DNA of 64,000 bases from CAWEFA01 sp963808135 (GTDB lineage: Bacteria; Bacteroidota; Bacteroidia; Bacteroidales; DTGW01): NCBI GenBank assembly GCA_963808135.1, contig CAWEFA010000078.1, forward strand, positions 18,905 to 82,904, given 5' to 3'. Below are positions 10,915 to 21,813 of the stretch, piece by piece; position 1 is the first letter of the stretch; each line of letters begins with the position of its first letter. Under the pieces are notes generated by a model. It saw only the letters and a program-made list of their open reading frames with translations, was not told the origin of the DNA and did no database searches. Position numbers and translations under genes: made by a program.

Positions 10915-11060
10915 TTATTACATTTTACCATAATTACTACAAAATTACTAAAAAATATCAATATTCAGTTACATTGAATTATTCCGGTAATTATGAGTTT
11001 GACGTAAATCAGGGAAAATTAAACACTTATTGAAATATACTTATATTTGCAAAATTTTTT

Positions 11061-11904
11061 ATGAAGGTAGTTAAATATAAAAGTGAGCTCAATGAATTGC
11101 TCGGTTTGGTTCGGGAGAAGGGGCAGAAGTGTTGGGCTCGTGCCAACAATGGGAGCGCTTCATGAAGGACACCTTTCACTTTTCCGATATTGCCGCAATG
11201 AAAATAATATATCGGTTGCAAGTATTTTTGTAAATCCAACCCAATTTAACGATCCAAATGATTTTAAGAATTATCCGAGAAATTTGGATAAGGATATTGG
11301 CATAATTGAAGCTGAGAAGTTTGATTACGTTTTTTGCCCTGGAGCAGATGAAATGTACCCTGAACCAGATGAAAGGGTTTTTGATTTCGGAAAGCTCGGT
11401 AATGTTATGGAAGGCAAATTCAGGCCAGGCCATTTCAATGGTGTTGCCCAAATTGTTACAAAATTATTTGATGCAATAAAGCCTCATAAAGCATATTTTG
11501 GGGAAAAGGATTTTCAACAGCTCACTATAATTAAATATTTAGTAAAGACATTGGAATTGCCGGTAAAAATTGTGCCTTGTCCAATAATACGTGAAACTGA
11601 CGGACTGGCTATGAGTTCAAGGAATGTTTTACTAAGCGCTGATGAACGCAAAAATGCGCCGTTAATTTTCCAAATATTAACAAAAGCAAAGGCTTTGCAA
11701 ATTGATTATAGTACCAATCAACTTATCGATTGGGTAATTGAACAAATCAACCGGAACCCGTTTTTAAAAGTTGAGTACTTTGAAATTGTTGATACTAAAA
11801 ATTTACAGCCCGTAACCAGTTGGGATGAAAAGTGCGGAATAATTGGCTGCATAGCAGTTAAAGCTGGCAACGTGAGGCTTATTGACAATATTAAATTTAA
11901 TTAA
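11061..11904 (+). CDS. panC: Pantoate-beta-alanine ligase (one frameshift)
   Basis: Joins pantoate and beta-alanine to make pantothenate, a CoA precursor. The true start is ATG 11061 (MKVVKYKSELNELLG). A single extra base near 11129 breaks the frame just before GLVPTMGALHEGHLSL, the nucleotidyl-transferase HxGH-type motif. Removing it gives 280 residues, the usual size. Other markers are FVNPTQF, FGEKDFQQL and MSSRN. A TATATTTG element at 11042-11049 resembles a Bacteroidota -7 box, but I see no clear -33 box. It is followed by panD, the enzyme that supplies beta-alanine. Confidence 0.9.
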
Positions 11905-12026
11905 TGCCTAAACATTGATTGATGAAATGTTATTTATAATTTTGGCATTTCCGAAAGCTGATTATAAAAATAAATTGTTTAATTTTTATAATTAAGTTTA
12001 TCGGTTTAACAATATATTTATAAAGT

Positions 12027-12380
12027 ATGTGGATTGAAGTATTGAAATCGAAAATACACATGGTTACCGTTACGGAAGCAAATCTTTATTATGTTGGAAG
12101 CATAACTATTGACGAAAACCTTATGGATGCTTCGAACATAATTGAAGGTGAAAAAGTGCAGGTTGTGAACATAAACAATGGCGTACGTTTCGAAACTTAT
12201 GTTATTAAAGGTTTGCGCGGCTCCGGGCAAATTGCCCTTAACGGCCCTGCCGCACGGTTGGCATTAGTTGGCGATGTTGTTACTATTATGTCGTACGCAA
12301 CTTGTGATTTTGACGAAGCTAAAAAATTCAAACCTTCAATTATTTTCCCTGACAGCGCATCAAATAAACTAATTAAATAG
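12027..12380 (+). CDS. panD: Aspartate 1-decarboxylase precursor
   Basis: 117 residues. It decarboxylates aspartate to beta-alanine for PanC. The proenzyme self-cleaves between Gly24 and Ser25 in YYVGS, making the pyruvoyl cofactor. Lys9 in KSKIH and the NGVRFETY and LNGPAARLALVGD segments are the conserved active-site regions. It lies 122 bp after panC on the same strand, forming the pantothenate branch. The next gene starts 7 bp downstream. Confidence 0.95.
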   Translation: MWIEVLKSKIHMVTVTEANLYYVGSITIDENLMDASNIIEGEKVQVVNINNGVRFETYVIKGLRGSGQIALNGPAARLALVGDVVTIMSYATCDFDEAKKFKPSIIFPDSASNKLIK

Positions 12381-12387
12381 AAGTTCC

Positions 12388-13395
12388 TTGAAAAAATTAA
12401 TTATTAACATCGTTCAGTATTCAATATTTTTAGGCTTAAGTATAGTTTTGCTTTATTTTGCTTTAAGGAATATTGATTTTAAACATCTGTTGGAAAGCAT
12501 TAAAACAGCAAGGTATCAATATGTTTTTATTGCTTTTACATTTGGTTTTATAGCAATTTTTGTAAGGGCTTATCGCTGGACTATTATGATTGAGCCTTTA
12601 GGCTTTTATCCTAAATTAAGCAACACGTATCATGCTTTGGTAATTGGCTATACTGCCAATTATGCATTTCCGAGAATTGGAGAAGTTACGCGTTGCGGGG
12701 TTTTAAGCCGGACTGAAAGAATTCCTGCCGATGCCTTATTGGGTACCGTAATTTCTGAAAGGATAATTGATGTATTAACTTTGCTTTTTCTAACGTTTAT
12801 AACCATTCTTATTAAATTAAAGTTTTTCGGCTCATTTTTTTCCGACAAAGTATTCGTTCCTTTAATTGAAAGAATAGGAGGGAGTTTGCATTTTTCTTAT
12901 TACGTTTGGGTTGCTTTGCTTATTTTCCTAGCAGCTTCAATAATCCTAATTTATACATTCCGAAAAAAAATACTCAGTATTGTATTTGTAAAAAAAATTG
13001 GAAAAATCGGGAAAGGCATTTGGGGTGGGACGAAATCTGCTTTGAACATAAAACGAAAAATTGCTTTCATTTTTCATACTTGTTTATTATGGCTGTTATA
13101 TACTTTAATGACATATTATTTCTTATTTTCATTAAAACCAACTTCTGAACTGTCAATGCTCGATGCATTATTTATTATGTTAGCCGGCGGATATGGCATG
13201 GCTGCGCCAGTTCAGGCCGGTATTGGGGCTTACCATGCTATTGTTGCGTTAGCCCTTTCAATTTATTTCATATCATGGAACGACGGCATTGCATATGCAT
13301 TAATAAGCCATAGCGCGCAAGCAATAGGTATTATAATATTGGGCGGGATATCGGCAATTATTTTATTTTTAAAAAAGAAACAGGTGAACGTCTGA
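12388..13395 (+). CDS. Lysylphosphatidylglycerol synthase-type membrane protein (UPF0104)
   Basis: 335 residues with about eight hydrophobic segments. YRWTIMIEPLGF, YTANYAFPRIGEVTRCG and the AGGYGMAAPVQAGIGAYHA block are typical of the UPF0104/lysylphosphatidylglycerol synthase TM family, which includes flippase-like proteins. There is no synthetase domain, so it does not aminoacylate lipids by itself. Starts at TTG 12388, only 7 bp after panD, so it probably shares that transcript. The substrate is unknown. Confidence 0.8.
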   Translation: MKKLIINIVQYSIFLGLSIVLLYFALRNIDFKHLLESIKTARYQYVFIAFTFGFIAIFVRAYRWTIMIEPLGFYPKLSNTYHALVIGYTANYAFPRIGEVTRCGVLSRTERIPADALLGTVISERIIDVLTLLFLTFITILIKLKFFGSFFSDKVFVPLIERIGGSLHFSYYVWVALLIFLAASIILIYTFRKKILSIVFVKKIGKIGKGIWGGTKSALNIKRKIAFIFHTCLLWLLYTLMTYYFLFSLKPTSELSMLDALFIMLAGGYGMAAPVQAGIGAYHAIVALALSIYFISWNDGIAYALISHSAQAIGIIILGGISAIILFLKKKQVNV

Positions 13396-13538
13396 CATTT
13401 TTTTATCGTTAATTCTTTCCGGAAAATATCTCGTTGTTTTATTATAAAGAAAGAAAAGTGTTTAACTAATAAATAAAGCGAACCAATTAGAAAAAATTAA
13501 AATTAATATCTTTAATCAATATTTAAGTTTTAATTGCT

Positions 13539-14027
13539 ATGAACAATAAAGAAAGGGTAAAAGCAAAGATTTTATCAGATATAGAATTAAACCGTGTTTT
13601 GGCAAGGGCAAACCTGAAAGGGAAAAAGATAGTGTTCACTAATGGATGCTTTGATATTATTCACCGCGGGCATATTGAATATTTAATGCAGGCTGCCGAT
13701 TTAGGCGATATTCTTATTGTTGGGTTAAACAGCGATTCTTCAGTAAAAAAAATCAAAGGGGCAAAACGGCCAATACAGGATCAAACTACCCGCTCAAAAA
13801 TGCTTGCCTCGTTGAGCTATGTCAGCTATGTAATACTCTTCGATGACGAAACGCCTTACAATTTAATCCAATCAGTCCAACCCGATGTTCTTGTGAAAGG
13901 CGGCGATTATAAACCCGAAAATATTGTTGGGTACGACATTGTTACAAAAAAAGGGGGACAGGTAATTACAATTCCCTTTTTTAAAGGCCATTCAACCACG
14001 GAACTTATAAATAAAATTTCAAAATAA
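13539..14027 (+). CDS. rfaE2: D-glycero-beta-D-manno-heptose 1-phosphate adenylyltransferase-type protein
   Basis: 162 residues, a stand-alone version of the HldE nucleotidyltransferase domain. KIVFTNGCFDIIHRGHIEYL contains the HxGH nucleotide-binding motif, and DVLVKGGDY and the C-terminal HSTTELINKI are family blocks. It would activate heptose-1-phosphate for LPS core or another ADP-sugar. It sits between the membrane protein and radA, an arrangement I have no reason to call an operon because about 100-140 bp separates each. Confidence 0.88.
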   Translation: MNNKERVKAKILSDIELNRVLARANLKGKKIVFTNGCFDIIHRGHIEYLMQAADLGDILIVGLNSDSSVKKIKGAKRPIQDQTTRSKMLASLSYVSYVILFDDETPYNLIQSVQPDVLVKGGDYKPENIVGYDIVTKKGGQVITIPFFKGHSTTELINKISK

Positions 14028-14127
14028 TTTTAATTCAGCTATTCGTTGCTGGTTGCATATTGATTTTCTTTGGTTTTATATTTAAAAATAAGTTCCTGAA
14101 ATTTTATGACCCGACAATAATTTTAGC

Positions 14128-15489
14128 ATGTCCAAAACAAAAACCAGGTATGTTTGTCAGAATTGCGGGGCCGAATCGCCCAAATGGCTTGGGCGGTGCA
14201 GTTCATGCGGCGAATGGAACTCATTGGTTGAGGAATTGGTTGTTAAAGAATCAGGCAGGGGTTCTGATAAATTTTCAGGGAAATCGACAAAACCAATTCC
14301 CATCACACAAATACAATTTAATGAAAACAAAAGGCTTAATACGCTGAGCGAAGAATTGAACCGCACCCTCGGCGGCGGACTTGTTCCCGGTTCAGTTGTT
14401 CTGCTTGGCGGCGAGCCGGGCATAGGAAAATCAACGCTTGCTTTACAATTATCGTTGCGCTTAGCCAATATTAAATCGCTTTATATTTCAGGCGAAGAGA
14501 GCGCCGAACAAATAAAACTCAGGGCACAGCGATTGGGCATAGAGAATGAAAATTGCAATATACTTTGTGAAACTTCGCTCGATAACATAATTTCTATCAT
14601 TGAAAATTTTGAGCCTGGCCTCGTGATTATCGATTCTATTCAAACCCTTTTTGCCGATTATATTGAATCATCTCCGGGAAGCGTTTCACAAATCCGGGAA
14701 TGTGCCTTACGTTTGTTAAAACTGGCTAAAAGCAGCGCAATTCCAGCAATCCTAATAGGCCATATTGTAAAAGACGGAAGCCTGGCTGGCCCGAAAGTAC
14801 TTGAACATATGGTTGACACTGTTCTCCAGTTTGAAGGTGACAGGCAATATTTATACCGTATTCTCAGGGCTACAAAAAACCGCTTTGGTTCAACTTCTGA
14901 AATAGGAATTTTTGAGATGCAAAGCGAAGGACTTATTGAAGTTAAAAATCCTTCTGAAATCCTTATTTCACACAGCGACGAAAAATTGAGCGGCATAGCA
15001 ATAGCGGTTACGATTAACGGAATACGCCCTTATCTTATTGAAACGCAGGCGCTGGTTAGTTCGGCGGTTTATGGCACGCCGCAGCGATCATCGACAGGTT
15101 TTGATACCAGGCGTTTAAATATGTTGCTTGCAGTGCTTGAGAAACGGGCGGGTTTTCGCCTTGCAATAAAAGATGTATTTTTAAATATGGCTGGCGGCAT
15201 AAAAGTCGACGATCCTGCTATCGACCTGCCTATAGCGGCAGCTATTCTTTCTTCAAATGCCGATATGGTTATTTCCAATAAAACTTGTTTGTCAGGTGAA
15301 ATCAGCCTTTCCGGCGAAATTCGTCCGGTTTACAGGGTCGAACAGCGGGTTGCCGAAGCGGAAAAGCTTGGCTTCGAGAAAATTATTATTTCAAAGTCCA
15401 ATCAAAAAAATTTGAAAAATTATTCAAAGAAAATAGAAATCGTTTATATTAATAAAATTGAGCAATTGCCTAAAATACTATTTGTTTAA
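14128..15489 (+). CDS. radA: DNA repair protein RadA
   Basis: 453 residues, complete. An ATPase that helps branch migration in recombinational repair. Domains in order: zinc finger with Cys10, Cys13, Cys24, Cys27; RecA-like core with Walker A GEPGIGKS (Lys101); the RadA-specific KNRFG motif; and a C-terminal Lon-protease-like domain (AGGIKVDDPAIDLPIAAAI). All key motifs are present. Start ATG 14128 directly precedes the zinc finger. Confidence 0.97.
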   Translation: MSKTKTRYVCQNCGAESPKWLGRCSSCGEWNSLVEELVVKESGRGSDKFSGKSTKPIPITQIQFNENKRLNTLSEELNRTLGGGLVPGSVVLLGGEPGIGKSTLALQLSLRLANIKSLYISGEESAEQIKLRAQRLGIENENCNILCETSLDNIISIIENFEPGLVIIDSIQTLFADYIESSPGSVSQIRECALRLLKLAKSSAIPAILIGHIVKDGSLAGPKVLEHMVDTVLQFEGDRQYLYRILRATKNRFGSTSEIGIFEMQSEGLIEVKNPSEILISHSDEKLSGIAIAVTINGIRPYLIETQALVSSAVYGTPQRSSTGFDTRRLNMLLAVLEKRAGFRLAIKDVFLNMAGGIKVDDPAIDLPIAAAILSSNADMVISNKTCLSGEISLSGEIRPVYRVEQRVAEAEKLGFEKIIISKSNQKNLKNYSKKIEIVYINKIEQLPKILFV

Positions 15490-15586
15490 AATTTTGGGCG
15501 TTGATTGTTAAAAAATATTTAAATAAAAACTCTTCAATTTTGTTTATTCCTTTGTATTATTGCAGTGGCCTTCAAATAATGAGATA

Positions 15587-16063
15587 ATGGCTAATATAGA
15601 AAATTCAGAGGATTTTGTCATTCTTCCTTCATACGTGCCGGCATGTGCAGTATTTCCAATTACCCCGCCAGCTATAGAAAGCGGTTATGTTTATAATTTT
15701 ACAACAAGTTCAGGGCTTTTATACGAAGTCCGCTTTGCGCCGAAAAAAGACAAAATCCTGGAAATGATTGTAAACTTTACGGTTCTGAGCGATGAATTCG
15801 AACATGATTACCCGGTAACCAACCGGGGGGAATTGTACGGTGTAATTGCATCCGTAATTGAAATAATTAAAATGTTCCATCGGCATCATAATTTTACAAT
15901 TTCTTACGAATTTTCAGGCGAGTTCAAAGAGAATGAAAATAAAGAAAACGATATAACCAGCATTCGGTCGCGCTTATATTTGCGATATGCAGGCAAAGTG
16001 CTGAATAATAATTGGGCTCCTGAGCTTTTAGGGAATAAAGTAATTTTGAGAAAAAAACATTGA
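15587..16063 (+). CDS. Conserved hypothetical protein
   Basis: 158 residues from ATG 15587 (MANIENSEDF); the same frame is open upstream only from a TTG. No signal peptide or membrane segment. I do not recognise a named domain. The YVYNFTTSSGLLYEVRFAPKKD segment looks like mixed beta strands. It lies 3 bp before the ABC ATPase gene and probably shares its transcript, but that says little about function. Confidence 0.6.
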   Translation: MANIENSEDFVILPSYVPACAVFPITPPAIESGYVYNFTTSSGLLYEVRFAPKKDKILEMIVNFTVLSDEFEHDYPVTNRGELYGVIASVIEIIKMFHRHHNFTISYEFSGEFKENENKENDITSIRSRLYLRYAGKVLNNNWAPELLGNKVILRKKH

Positions 16064-16066
16064 TTT

Positions 16067-17762
16067 ATGCCGCTACTTGAGGTTAATAATTTAACCGTTG
16101 CATTTGGAAAAGATAAATCAAAAGTTGCAGTCGATAAAATTTCATTTACACTTGAAGAAGGCGAAACGCTCGGCGTTGTTGGAGAATCAGGTTCGGGTAA
16201 AACGCTTACAGGTTTGTCTGTTATTGGCTTGGTCCCGTCTTATGCAAATACATCAGGTGAAATTTATTTTTACTCAGGTTTAAAAAAGGAAAATCTCCTT
16301 CAGCTTCCTGAAAAAGAAAAGAAAAAGTACAGGGGCAAAATTATCTCGATGATTTTTCAGGAACCAATGACTGCTTTAAATCCTGTAATGTATTGCGGAA
16401 AACAAGTTGAAGAGGTTTTAAAAATTCATACTTCTTTAAATAAAAGTCAGAGAAAAAATAAAGTTTTAGAACTTTTTACCGAAGCGCTCCTTTCAAACCC
16501 AATTGAAACTTATTATAAATATCCGCATCAGCTATCAGGCGGACAGCGGCAAAGGATAATGATTGCAATGGCTGTTGCCTGTAATCCGAAAATATTAATT
16601 GCCGACGAACCAACCACAGCGCTTGATGTAACCACGCAGCAAAGTATCCTCGATTTATTAGGCAATTTAAAAGCGCGTTATAATATTTCAATAATTTTTA
16701 TTTCACATGATCTGGCAGTAATATCAAAAATTTCAGATAAAATAATTGTATTAAGCAATGGCAAGCAGGTTGAATATGGAACGGCTTCACAAATAATCAA
16801 CCAACCTAAGGCTGCTTATACCCGGGGATTAATTGCATGCAGGCCCAGGACGGACGTCAGGCTAAAACGGTTGCCCGTAATTGACGATTTTGTTAATAAA
16901 ACCGATAACCAGCCGTTGTTCGAATGCTATTTCTACCAATGAACGAAACGATGCACAAAAAAAAATATATTCCCAACCGCCTGTAATTACTATAAACAAC
17001 CTCAATGCTTATTTTAATTCGGGATATAGTTTTATGGGAAAGCCGATAAAAAAATTTCATGCTTTAAAAGAAATAAAATTAGAAGTGTGGAAAGGTGAAA
17101 GCGTTGGATTGATTGGGGAATCGGGAAGCGGGAAAACAACCTTTGGCAGGACGCTTATGCAATTGATTGATAATTATGAAGGAAGCATAATATTCCGGAA
17201 CAAAAACATTTCAAACATAAAAGGCCGCGCACTTACCGATTTCAGGAAGGCAGTTCAATTGGTATTCCAGGATCCTTTTTCATCGCTTAACCCGAACCAT
17301 ACAATAGGATATTCAATAACCGAACCGATGATTGTCCATCGTTTATTCAAGAGTGCGAATGAAAGAAAAAAAAGGACGCTTCAACTTATGGATATGGTAG
17401 GCATCAACGGCCAATGGTTTAGCCGGTATCCGCATCAATTATCGGGAGGGCAACGGCAACGAATTGCCATTGCAAGGGCGCTGGCGCTTCAACCTGAAAT
17501 TTTAATTTGCGACGAATCGGTCTCATCTCTTGATGTCTCCATCCAGGCACAAATTTTAAACCTTTTAAACGATTTGAAAAAAGAATTAAACCTTACGTAT
17601 ATTTTCATTTCACACGATATAGCTGTTGTAAAATACATGTGCGACAGGATATACGTGATGAAAGACGGCATGCTCATTGAAGAAGGCGAAGCGGATTCTT
17701 TATTTGCGAATCCTAAAGAGCCTTATACAAAAACCTTGTTTAATGCTGTAGTTGTTTCGTAA
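16067..17762 (+). CDS. Fused peptide/nickel-type ABC transporter ATP-binding protein, two ATPase domains (one frameshift)
   Basis: Two DppD/OppD- and DppF/OppF-like ATPases in one gene. Domain 1 has GESGSGKT, LSGGQRQR and LIADEPTTALD. Domain 2 has GESGSGKT, LSGGQRQR and LICDESVSSLD, with Ser where Pro is usual in the Walker B. The frame breaks near 16925 in the linker; deleting one T (GAA-GCT) restores 564 residues, the usual length of fused forms. It would power uptake or export of oligopeptides. No permease or binding protein gene is adjacent, so the partner must be elsewhere. Confidence 0.85.
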
Positions 17763-17998
17763 CATATTACAATATCAGTAATTAATGATTCTAATTTTTT
17801 TAGGTTTAAAGAAACAAGTAATTAAAAATTTATCAAAACTTTTATAACCAGGAACATAAAAAATATGTATAAGTTACATTGAAGTAAGCAACAATATTTT
17901 TAGATTTGATTGTTTGTGCAAATTAAGTTTTTAAACTTTTTGACTAAAATTATGAAACTATTCAATAAATCCGAATCTATATATTAGGTGCATTAAAG

Positions 17999-18622
17999 AT
18001 GGCAACGATTGAGGAGATAATAAAGGGATGTAAAAGATATAATAAAACTTTTCAACATCTTTTGTACGAGAAATATGCTTCAATAATGAAAAGTGTTTGC
18101 TTTCGATATTTAAATAATGCCAGCGATATTGAAGATGTTTTGCAGGAAGGGTTTATAAAGGTATTTATGAAAATAAACCAATATTCAGGCAAGGGCTCAT
18201 TTGAAGGTTGGATGAAAAAGATATTTGTCAATGTTTCATTAAAACATAATTTATCCAATCAGAAACATAAAGGGTTTTTAAATTTCGATAATTTAAAAAA
18301 ATATGAAAATGAAGATCAATTCAATTTTACGGAAGAAAAATATGATTTGGACTTGGATTGTCGCGATGAAGATATGCCAAAGAATTATTACGATGCTATT
18401 TCTTTAGCCGATTTAACTGAAAAGGAAATGCTCGAAATTATCAAAGGCCTTCCTGAAAAATTGGCGTTGGTTTTTAACCTGTATTACATTGAGGATTTTA
18501 GTCATGATGAAATTGCAGAAATATTGAGCATTGATATTGTTACATCACGCACCAGGCTTTTAAGGGCAAGAAATTTTCTCAAAAAGGGGTTATACGAATT
18601 TTGTATGATGAAAAATCAATAA
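17999..18622 (+). CDS. ECF-type RNA polymerase sigma factor
   Basis: 207 residues. Region 2 is seen in DIEDVLQEGFIKVFMKI and region 4 in LVFNLYYIEDFSHDEIAEIL followed by VTSRTRLLRARNFLKKGL. The approximately 236 bp upstream hold no gene. A coupled small membrane protein, a beta-barrel-like protein and a lipoprotein follow on the same strand; this resembles Bacteroidota envelope-stress or surface-structure operons in which the sigma factor controls its own neighbours. The target regulon is unknown. Confidence 0.88.
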   Translation: MATIEEIIKGCKRYNKTFQHLLYEKYASIMKSVCFRYLNNASDIEDVLQEGFIKVFMKINQYSGKGSFEGWMKKIFVNVSLKHNLSNQKHKGFLNFDNLKKYENEDQFNFTEEKYDLDLDCRDEDMPKNYYDAISLADLTEKEMLEIIKGLPEKLALVFNLYYIEDFSHDEIAEILSIDIVTSRTRLLRARNFLKKGLYEFCMMKNQ

Positions 18623-18632
18623 TAAATGAATT

Positions 18633-19208
18633 ATGAAGAATGATCTTGATAATATTGATTTACTTGTTAAGCAAAAATTATCAAATATTTCATTTCAAGT
18701 TACAGATGATGAATGGAGCATACTTAACAAAAAATTAAGCGTTAAGAATTTTTTAAAATTCAGTCCGTTCAATGTAAATATTTATTATGTAGTTCTTGTA
18801 TCTGCTTTAGTTAGTTTTACTGGCTATTTGGCTATTCAATCTTACAGATTTCATACACAAAATAAATATTTAGAGAAGTCTATAAAAGCGAATAATAAAA
18901 TTGAAAAGCAATCCATTCAAATTGAACCGGTAAATAATTCATTAAAAAAAGAAATTACAAATAAGCCTTGTAATGTAAACAAGAAAGATTCTCATTCATC
19001 CAATACATTTCAGGAAAATAAACCTAAGACAGATTCTTTAAATAAATCTAAAATTATTTTAAAAGATACTGTTCAGGTTAAAACTGAACCTGTAATCAAA
19101 AAAGCGGATTCTGTTTTACAAAATAAGCCTATTAAGAAAAAGGTTTACATTAAAAAAAATCCGGTTATTATAAGGGATACCATTATAAATTACAAAACAA
19201 CCCATTAA
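18633..19208 (+). CDS. Single-pass membrane protein, possible anti-sigma factor
   Basis: 191 residues. A cytoplasmic N-terminus of about 45 residues, one membrane segment (NIYYVVLVSALVSFTGYLAI), then a Lys/Asn/Ser-rich low-complexity tail predicted outside the membrane. It lies 10 bp after the ECF sigma factor, the position and topology expected of an anti-sigma factor. I see no zinc-binding or FecR motif, so the role is inferred from context only. Confidence 0.6.
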   Translation: MKNDLDNIDLLVKQKLSNISFQVTDDEWSILNKKLSVKNFLKFSPFNVNIYYVVLVSALVSFTGYLAIQSYRFHTQNKYLEKSIKANNKIEKQSIQIEPVNNSLKKEITNKPCNVNKKDSHSSNTFQENKPKTDSLNKSKIILKDTVQVKTEPVIKKADSVLQNKPIKKKVYIKKNPVIIRDTIINYKTTH

Positions 19209-19264
19209 AATTTTTGCATATACACTTATGTATTATATTTGAAGGGAAATAAAAACCAAAATAT

Positions 19265-20176
19265 ATGCATGGGCGATTTTATCTGATAATCCTTATTATC
19301 AACCTAAACATATTGTCGTACAATGCTTTTGGATTAGAGTTAAATAATCCCAATTACTATAAAAGTTTATCCGACTCAATCAAGGATAAAATGTTAGTTG
19401 AATATGACACCGTGGTTTTGCCGCCTGATACCATTCGAATAACAGATACTTTGACAATTGCATATAATACTGCCACCAATAATGACACTAAAGAAAAAAC
19501 GCCAAAACTCAATAACAAAATCACAAAGAGTTTAAACCAGCAACATTCTTATACTTTTTCAATTTGCGTTTCTCCCTTCGTTACCGGGCAATATATATTT
19601 CCTGGAAAATTAAAAGATAGCTTAACATATCCGCGTAACCAGCCTTTGAATTATTATTATGAAATTTCGTCGGGGTTAAAGTTTAAAAATTGGTTTTATT
19701 ATGCAGAGTTTCATTTTATAAGTTTCTCAGAGATTATTGGAAAAGGACAATCTGCTACATCGCCCGATACAATTGAAACTAACGATGAAATTATTTATGG
19801 CACAAAAACGGTTCAATTAAAGAGCCAGATAAAAAATTATTTTTATTACGCAGGCATTCTCATTGGCGCAGGTTATGAACTGGAAAAGCGCAACTGGATT
19901 TTTACCCCGCAGGCAGGAATTTCAATAAGCAGGCAATTGCCCGGCAAATCATACGAATTCGGTAATGGTATAAACATTAAAGAAATCCCGGATGGCAATC
20001 AACCTGATTACTGGTTTTCCATATCATTATCTCCAGCGGTTGGATATAAGCTAACTAAAAATTTGCTGTTTTTAGTTTTGCCCGCATATGTTTACAATTT
20101 TTATGGAAAAAATGTTTACCCATTGACATACAGGCAAAATCTCAGGTTTGGCTTAGGATTGAGATATGAATTGTAA
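19265..20176 (+). CDS. Outer-membrane beta-barrel-like protein
   Basis: 303 residues with a signal peptide (MHGRFYLIILIINLNILSYNAFG). The second half has alternating aromatic strands such as FKNWFYYAEFHFISF and NYFYYAGILIGAGYEL and ends with Arg-Phe-Gly-Leu-Gly-Leu-Arg-Tyr-Glu-Leu, like many small porin-type barrels in this phylum. It follows the sigma/membrane-protein pair and may be their target. Substrate and partner are unknown. Confidence 0.6.
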   Translation: MHGRFYLIILIINLNILSYNAFGLELNNPNYYKSLSDSIKDKMLVEYDTVVLPPDTIRITDTLTIAYNTATNNDTKEKTPKLNNKITKSLNQQHSYTFSICVSPFVTGQYIFPGKLKDSLTYPRNQPLNYYYEISSGLKFKNWFYYAEFHFISFSEIIGKGQSATSPDTIETNDEIIYGTKTVQLKSQIKNYFYYAGILIGAGYELEKRNWIFTPQAGISISRQLPGKSYEFGNGINIKEIPDGNQPDYWFSISLSPAVGYKLTKNLLFLVLPAYVYNFYGKNVYPLTYRQNLRFGLGLRYEL

Positions 20177-20328
20177 ATTTCCACCCTTGTTTTTGTTTGA
20201 ACTAAATTTTTTTTGATTTTTCAGGGAACGTTTTTCAATTTTTGAATCTTATTAATAAATCTTATTAATTTAGATATTGGTTTTGTAAATTATAGTTAAT
20301 TAATAATAGCCTTTTTTATTTAAAATTT

Positions 20329-21813
20329 ATGAGAAGCAATAAAGTTGTGAAGCTAATATTTAAATGTTCAGTTTTTGGATTCCCAATGGCTGCCCTTTTT
20401 ATTTTTTCTGCAATATCGTGCCAAAAAAACGCAATTATCAGCTCCTCATCGGATACATCCTTTGTTCAGAAAGGTTCGATAAAGAAAAAAGGGCAGCTTT
20501 CTTTTATTATAATGCCCGGAAATGTTAACCCAACCCAGAAAACTCATTCAATAAATCCCGGCATCAAATCCATAATAGTTAGTATTGAAGATTTGAAAGG
20601 CAATAAAATTTGGAATTTAGACACAATAAAGCTTGGGAAAAGCGGAAATGATTATACGTGCTTTGATTCCATAAATGTAGGAAGTTACAAGCTAACGCGT
20701 TTTTTTGCGCTTGATTCAACCGGGACAATTGCATTTGCAACCCCATTGGCGAATTCTTCGAAAGCGGGTTTAGTTAATAATCCTTTGCCAATACAATTTT
20801 CAGTTATCTATAAACAACTTACAAGCATCTTGCCTGAGATTTTGAACGTTTATAAATCTGATACCAGTGGTTTTGGAATTTCTCCCGGATATCAGGTAAT
20901 AGATTCATTTAGTTTTTTAATAAGCGTTTCAGTTTTAAATTCTGTTACCCAAAGCTATGAGTTTACTGATGCATCCCTTACAATATCCGATGGAACAACT
21001 GATTTATATATTTTGCCGATTGCTGCCAAAATAAATCAAATAAGCATAAAAAGCGGTTTAAAAAGTTATACGCTTAAAGTTTCTAAAAGCGGTTTTGAAA
21101 CATACACAAGTATATTTACAGTTGATTCGCTTAGAGCTTGTTATGCAAAACCATTGAGTATAACTTTACAGCCTTTAACTATTGATTTGACAGCAGGGCT
21201 AGTGGCCTATTACCCGTTTAACGGGAATGCAAATGATGAAAGCGGCAATGGAAATAATGGAACTGTTTATGGTGCTACATTAGCAACAGATAGATTTGGA
21301 AATGCAAATAAGGCTTATGATTTCAATGGAATCAACAATTTCATTGAATTTTCTAATAAATTTGATATCTTAACACGTACAATTGATTTGTGGTTTTACG
21401 CAGATGATGCTGATTATAGCAGTTCTTATGGAAGTATTTATCAATCAGATAACCAAAATTTATTATACGGAAATACAGGAGTTGCAATAAAAGATATTGG
21501 TGGTTTGAAAAAGTTGTTATTAACAATTTCCGGCGTTACCGATACTATCAATATAATTACAAATTCATGGAATAATCTTGCAATTACTGTAAATGCCAAT
21601 AAGGAGATAAACTACTATTATAATGGTATTTTAATTGGTAGCAAAACTTTTATTCAATATGTCAGTTCAGTTGATGGCTTAGATATTGCCATAATTGGGT
21701 CAAGCAGACTTGCATATAACCAATATTTTAAAGGTAAAATTGATGATGTGAGAATCTACAACAGGGCATTGAGTAATAATGAAATACAATTGCTTTATAA
21801 TGAAACAAAATAG
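20329..21813 (+). CDS. Lipoprotein with C-terminal LamG/concanavalin A-like domain
   Basis: 494 residues. The lipobox is SAISC (Cys at about residue 31). Residues 35-280 are beta-rich repeats without a domain I can name. Residues from about 288 form a LamG/ConA-like lectin fold: LVAYYPFNGNANDESGNGN, NKAYDFNGINNFIEF and the closing GKIDDVRIYNRALSNNEIQ. Such modules bind glycans or proteins at the cell surface. It lies 152 bp after the beta-barrel-like gene. Confidence 0.8.
   Translation: MRSNKVVKLIFKCSVFGFPMAALFIFSAISCQKNAIISSSSDTSFVQKGSIKKKGQLSFIIMPGNVNPTQKTHSINPGIKSIIVSIEDLKGNKIWNLDTIKLGKSGNDYTCFDSINVGSYKLTRFFALDSTGTIAFATPLANSSKAGLVNNPLPIQFSVIYKQLTSILPEILNVYKSDTSGFGISPGYQVIDSFSFLISVSVLNSVTQSYEFTDASLTISDGTTDLYILPIAAKINQISIKSGLKSYTLKVSKSGFETYTSIFTVDSLRACYAKPLSITLQPLTIDLTAGLVAYYPFNGNANDESGNGNNGTVYGATLATDRFGNANKAYDFNGINNFIEFSNKFDILTRTIDLWFYADDADYSSSYGSIYQSDNQNLLYGNTGVAIKDIGGLKKLLLTISGVTDTINIITNSWNNLAITVNANKEINYYYNGILIGSKTFIQYVSSVDGLDIAIIGSSRLAYNQYFKGKIDDVRIYNRALSNNEIQLLYNETK

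Noticed and set aside
15560..15586. TTG start of the hypothetical gene before the ABC ATPase
   Set aside because: ATG 15587 is in frame and more likely.
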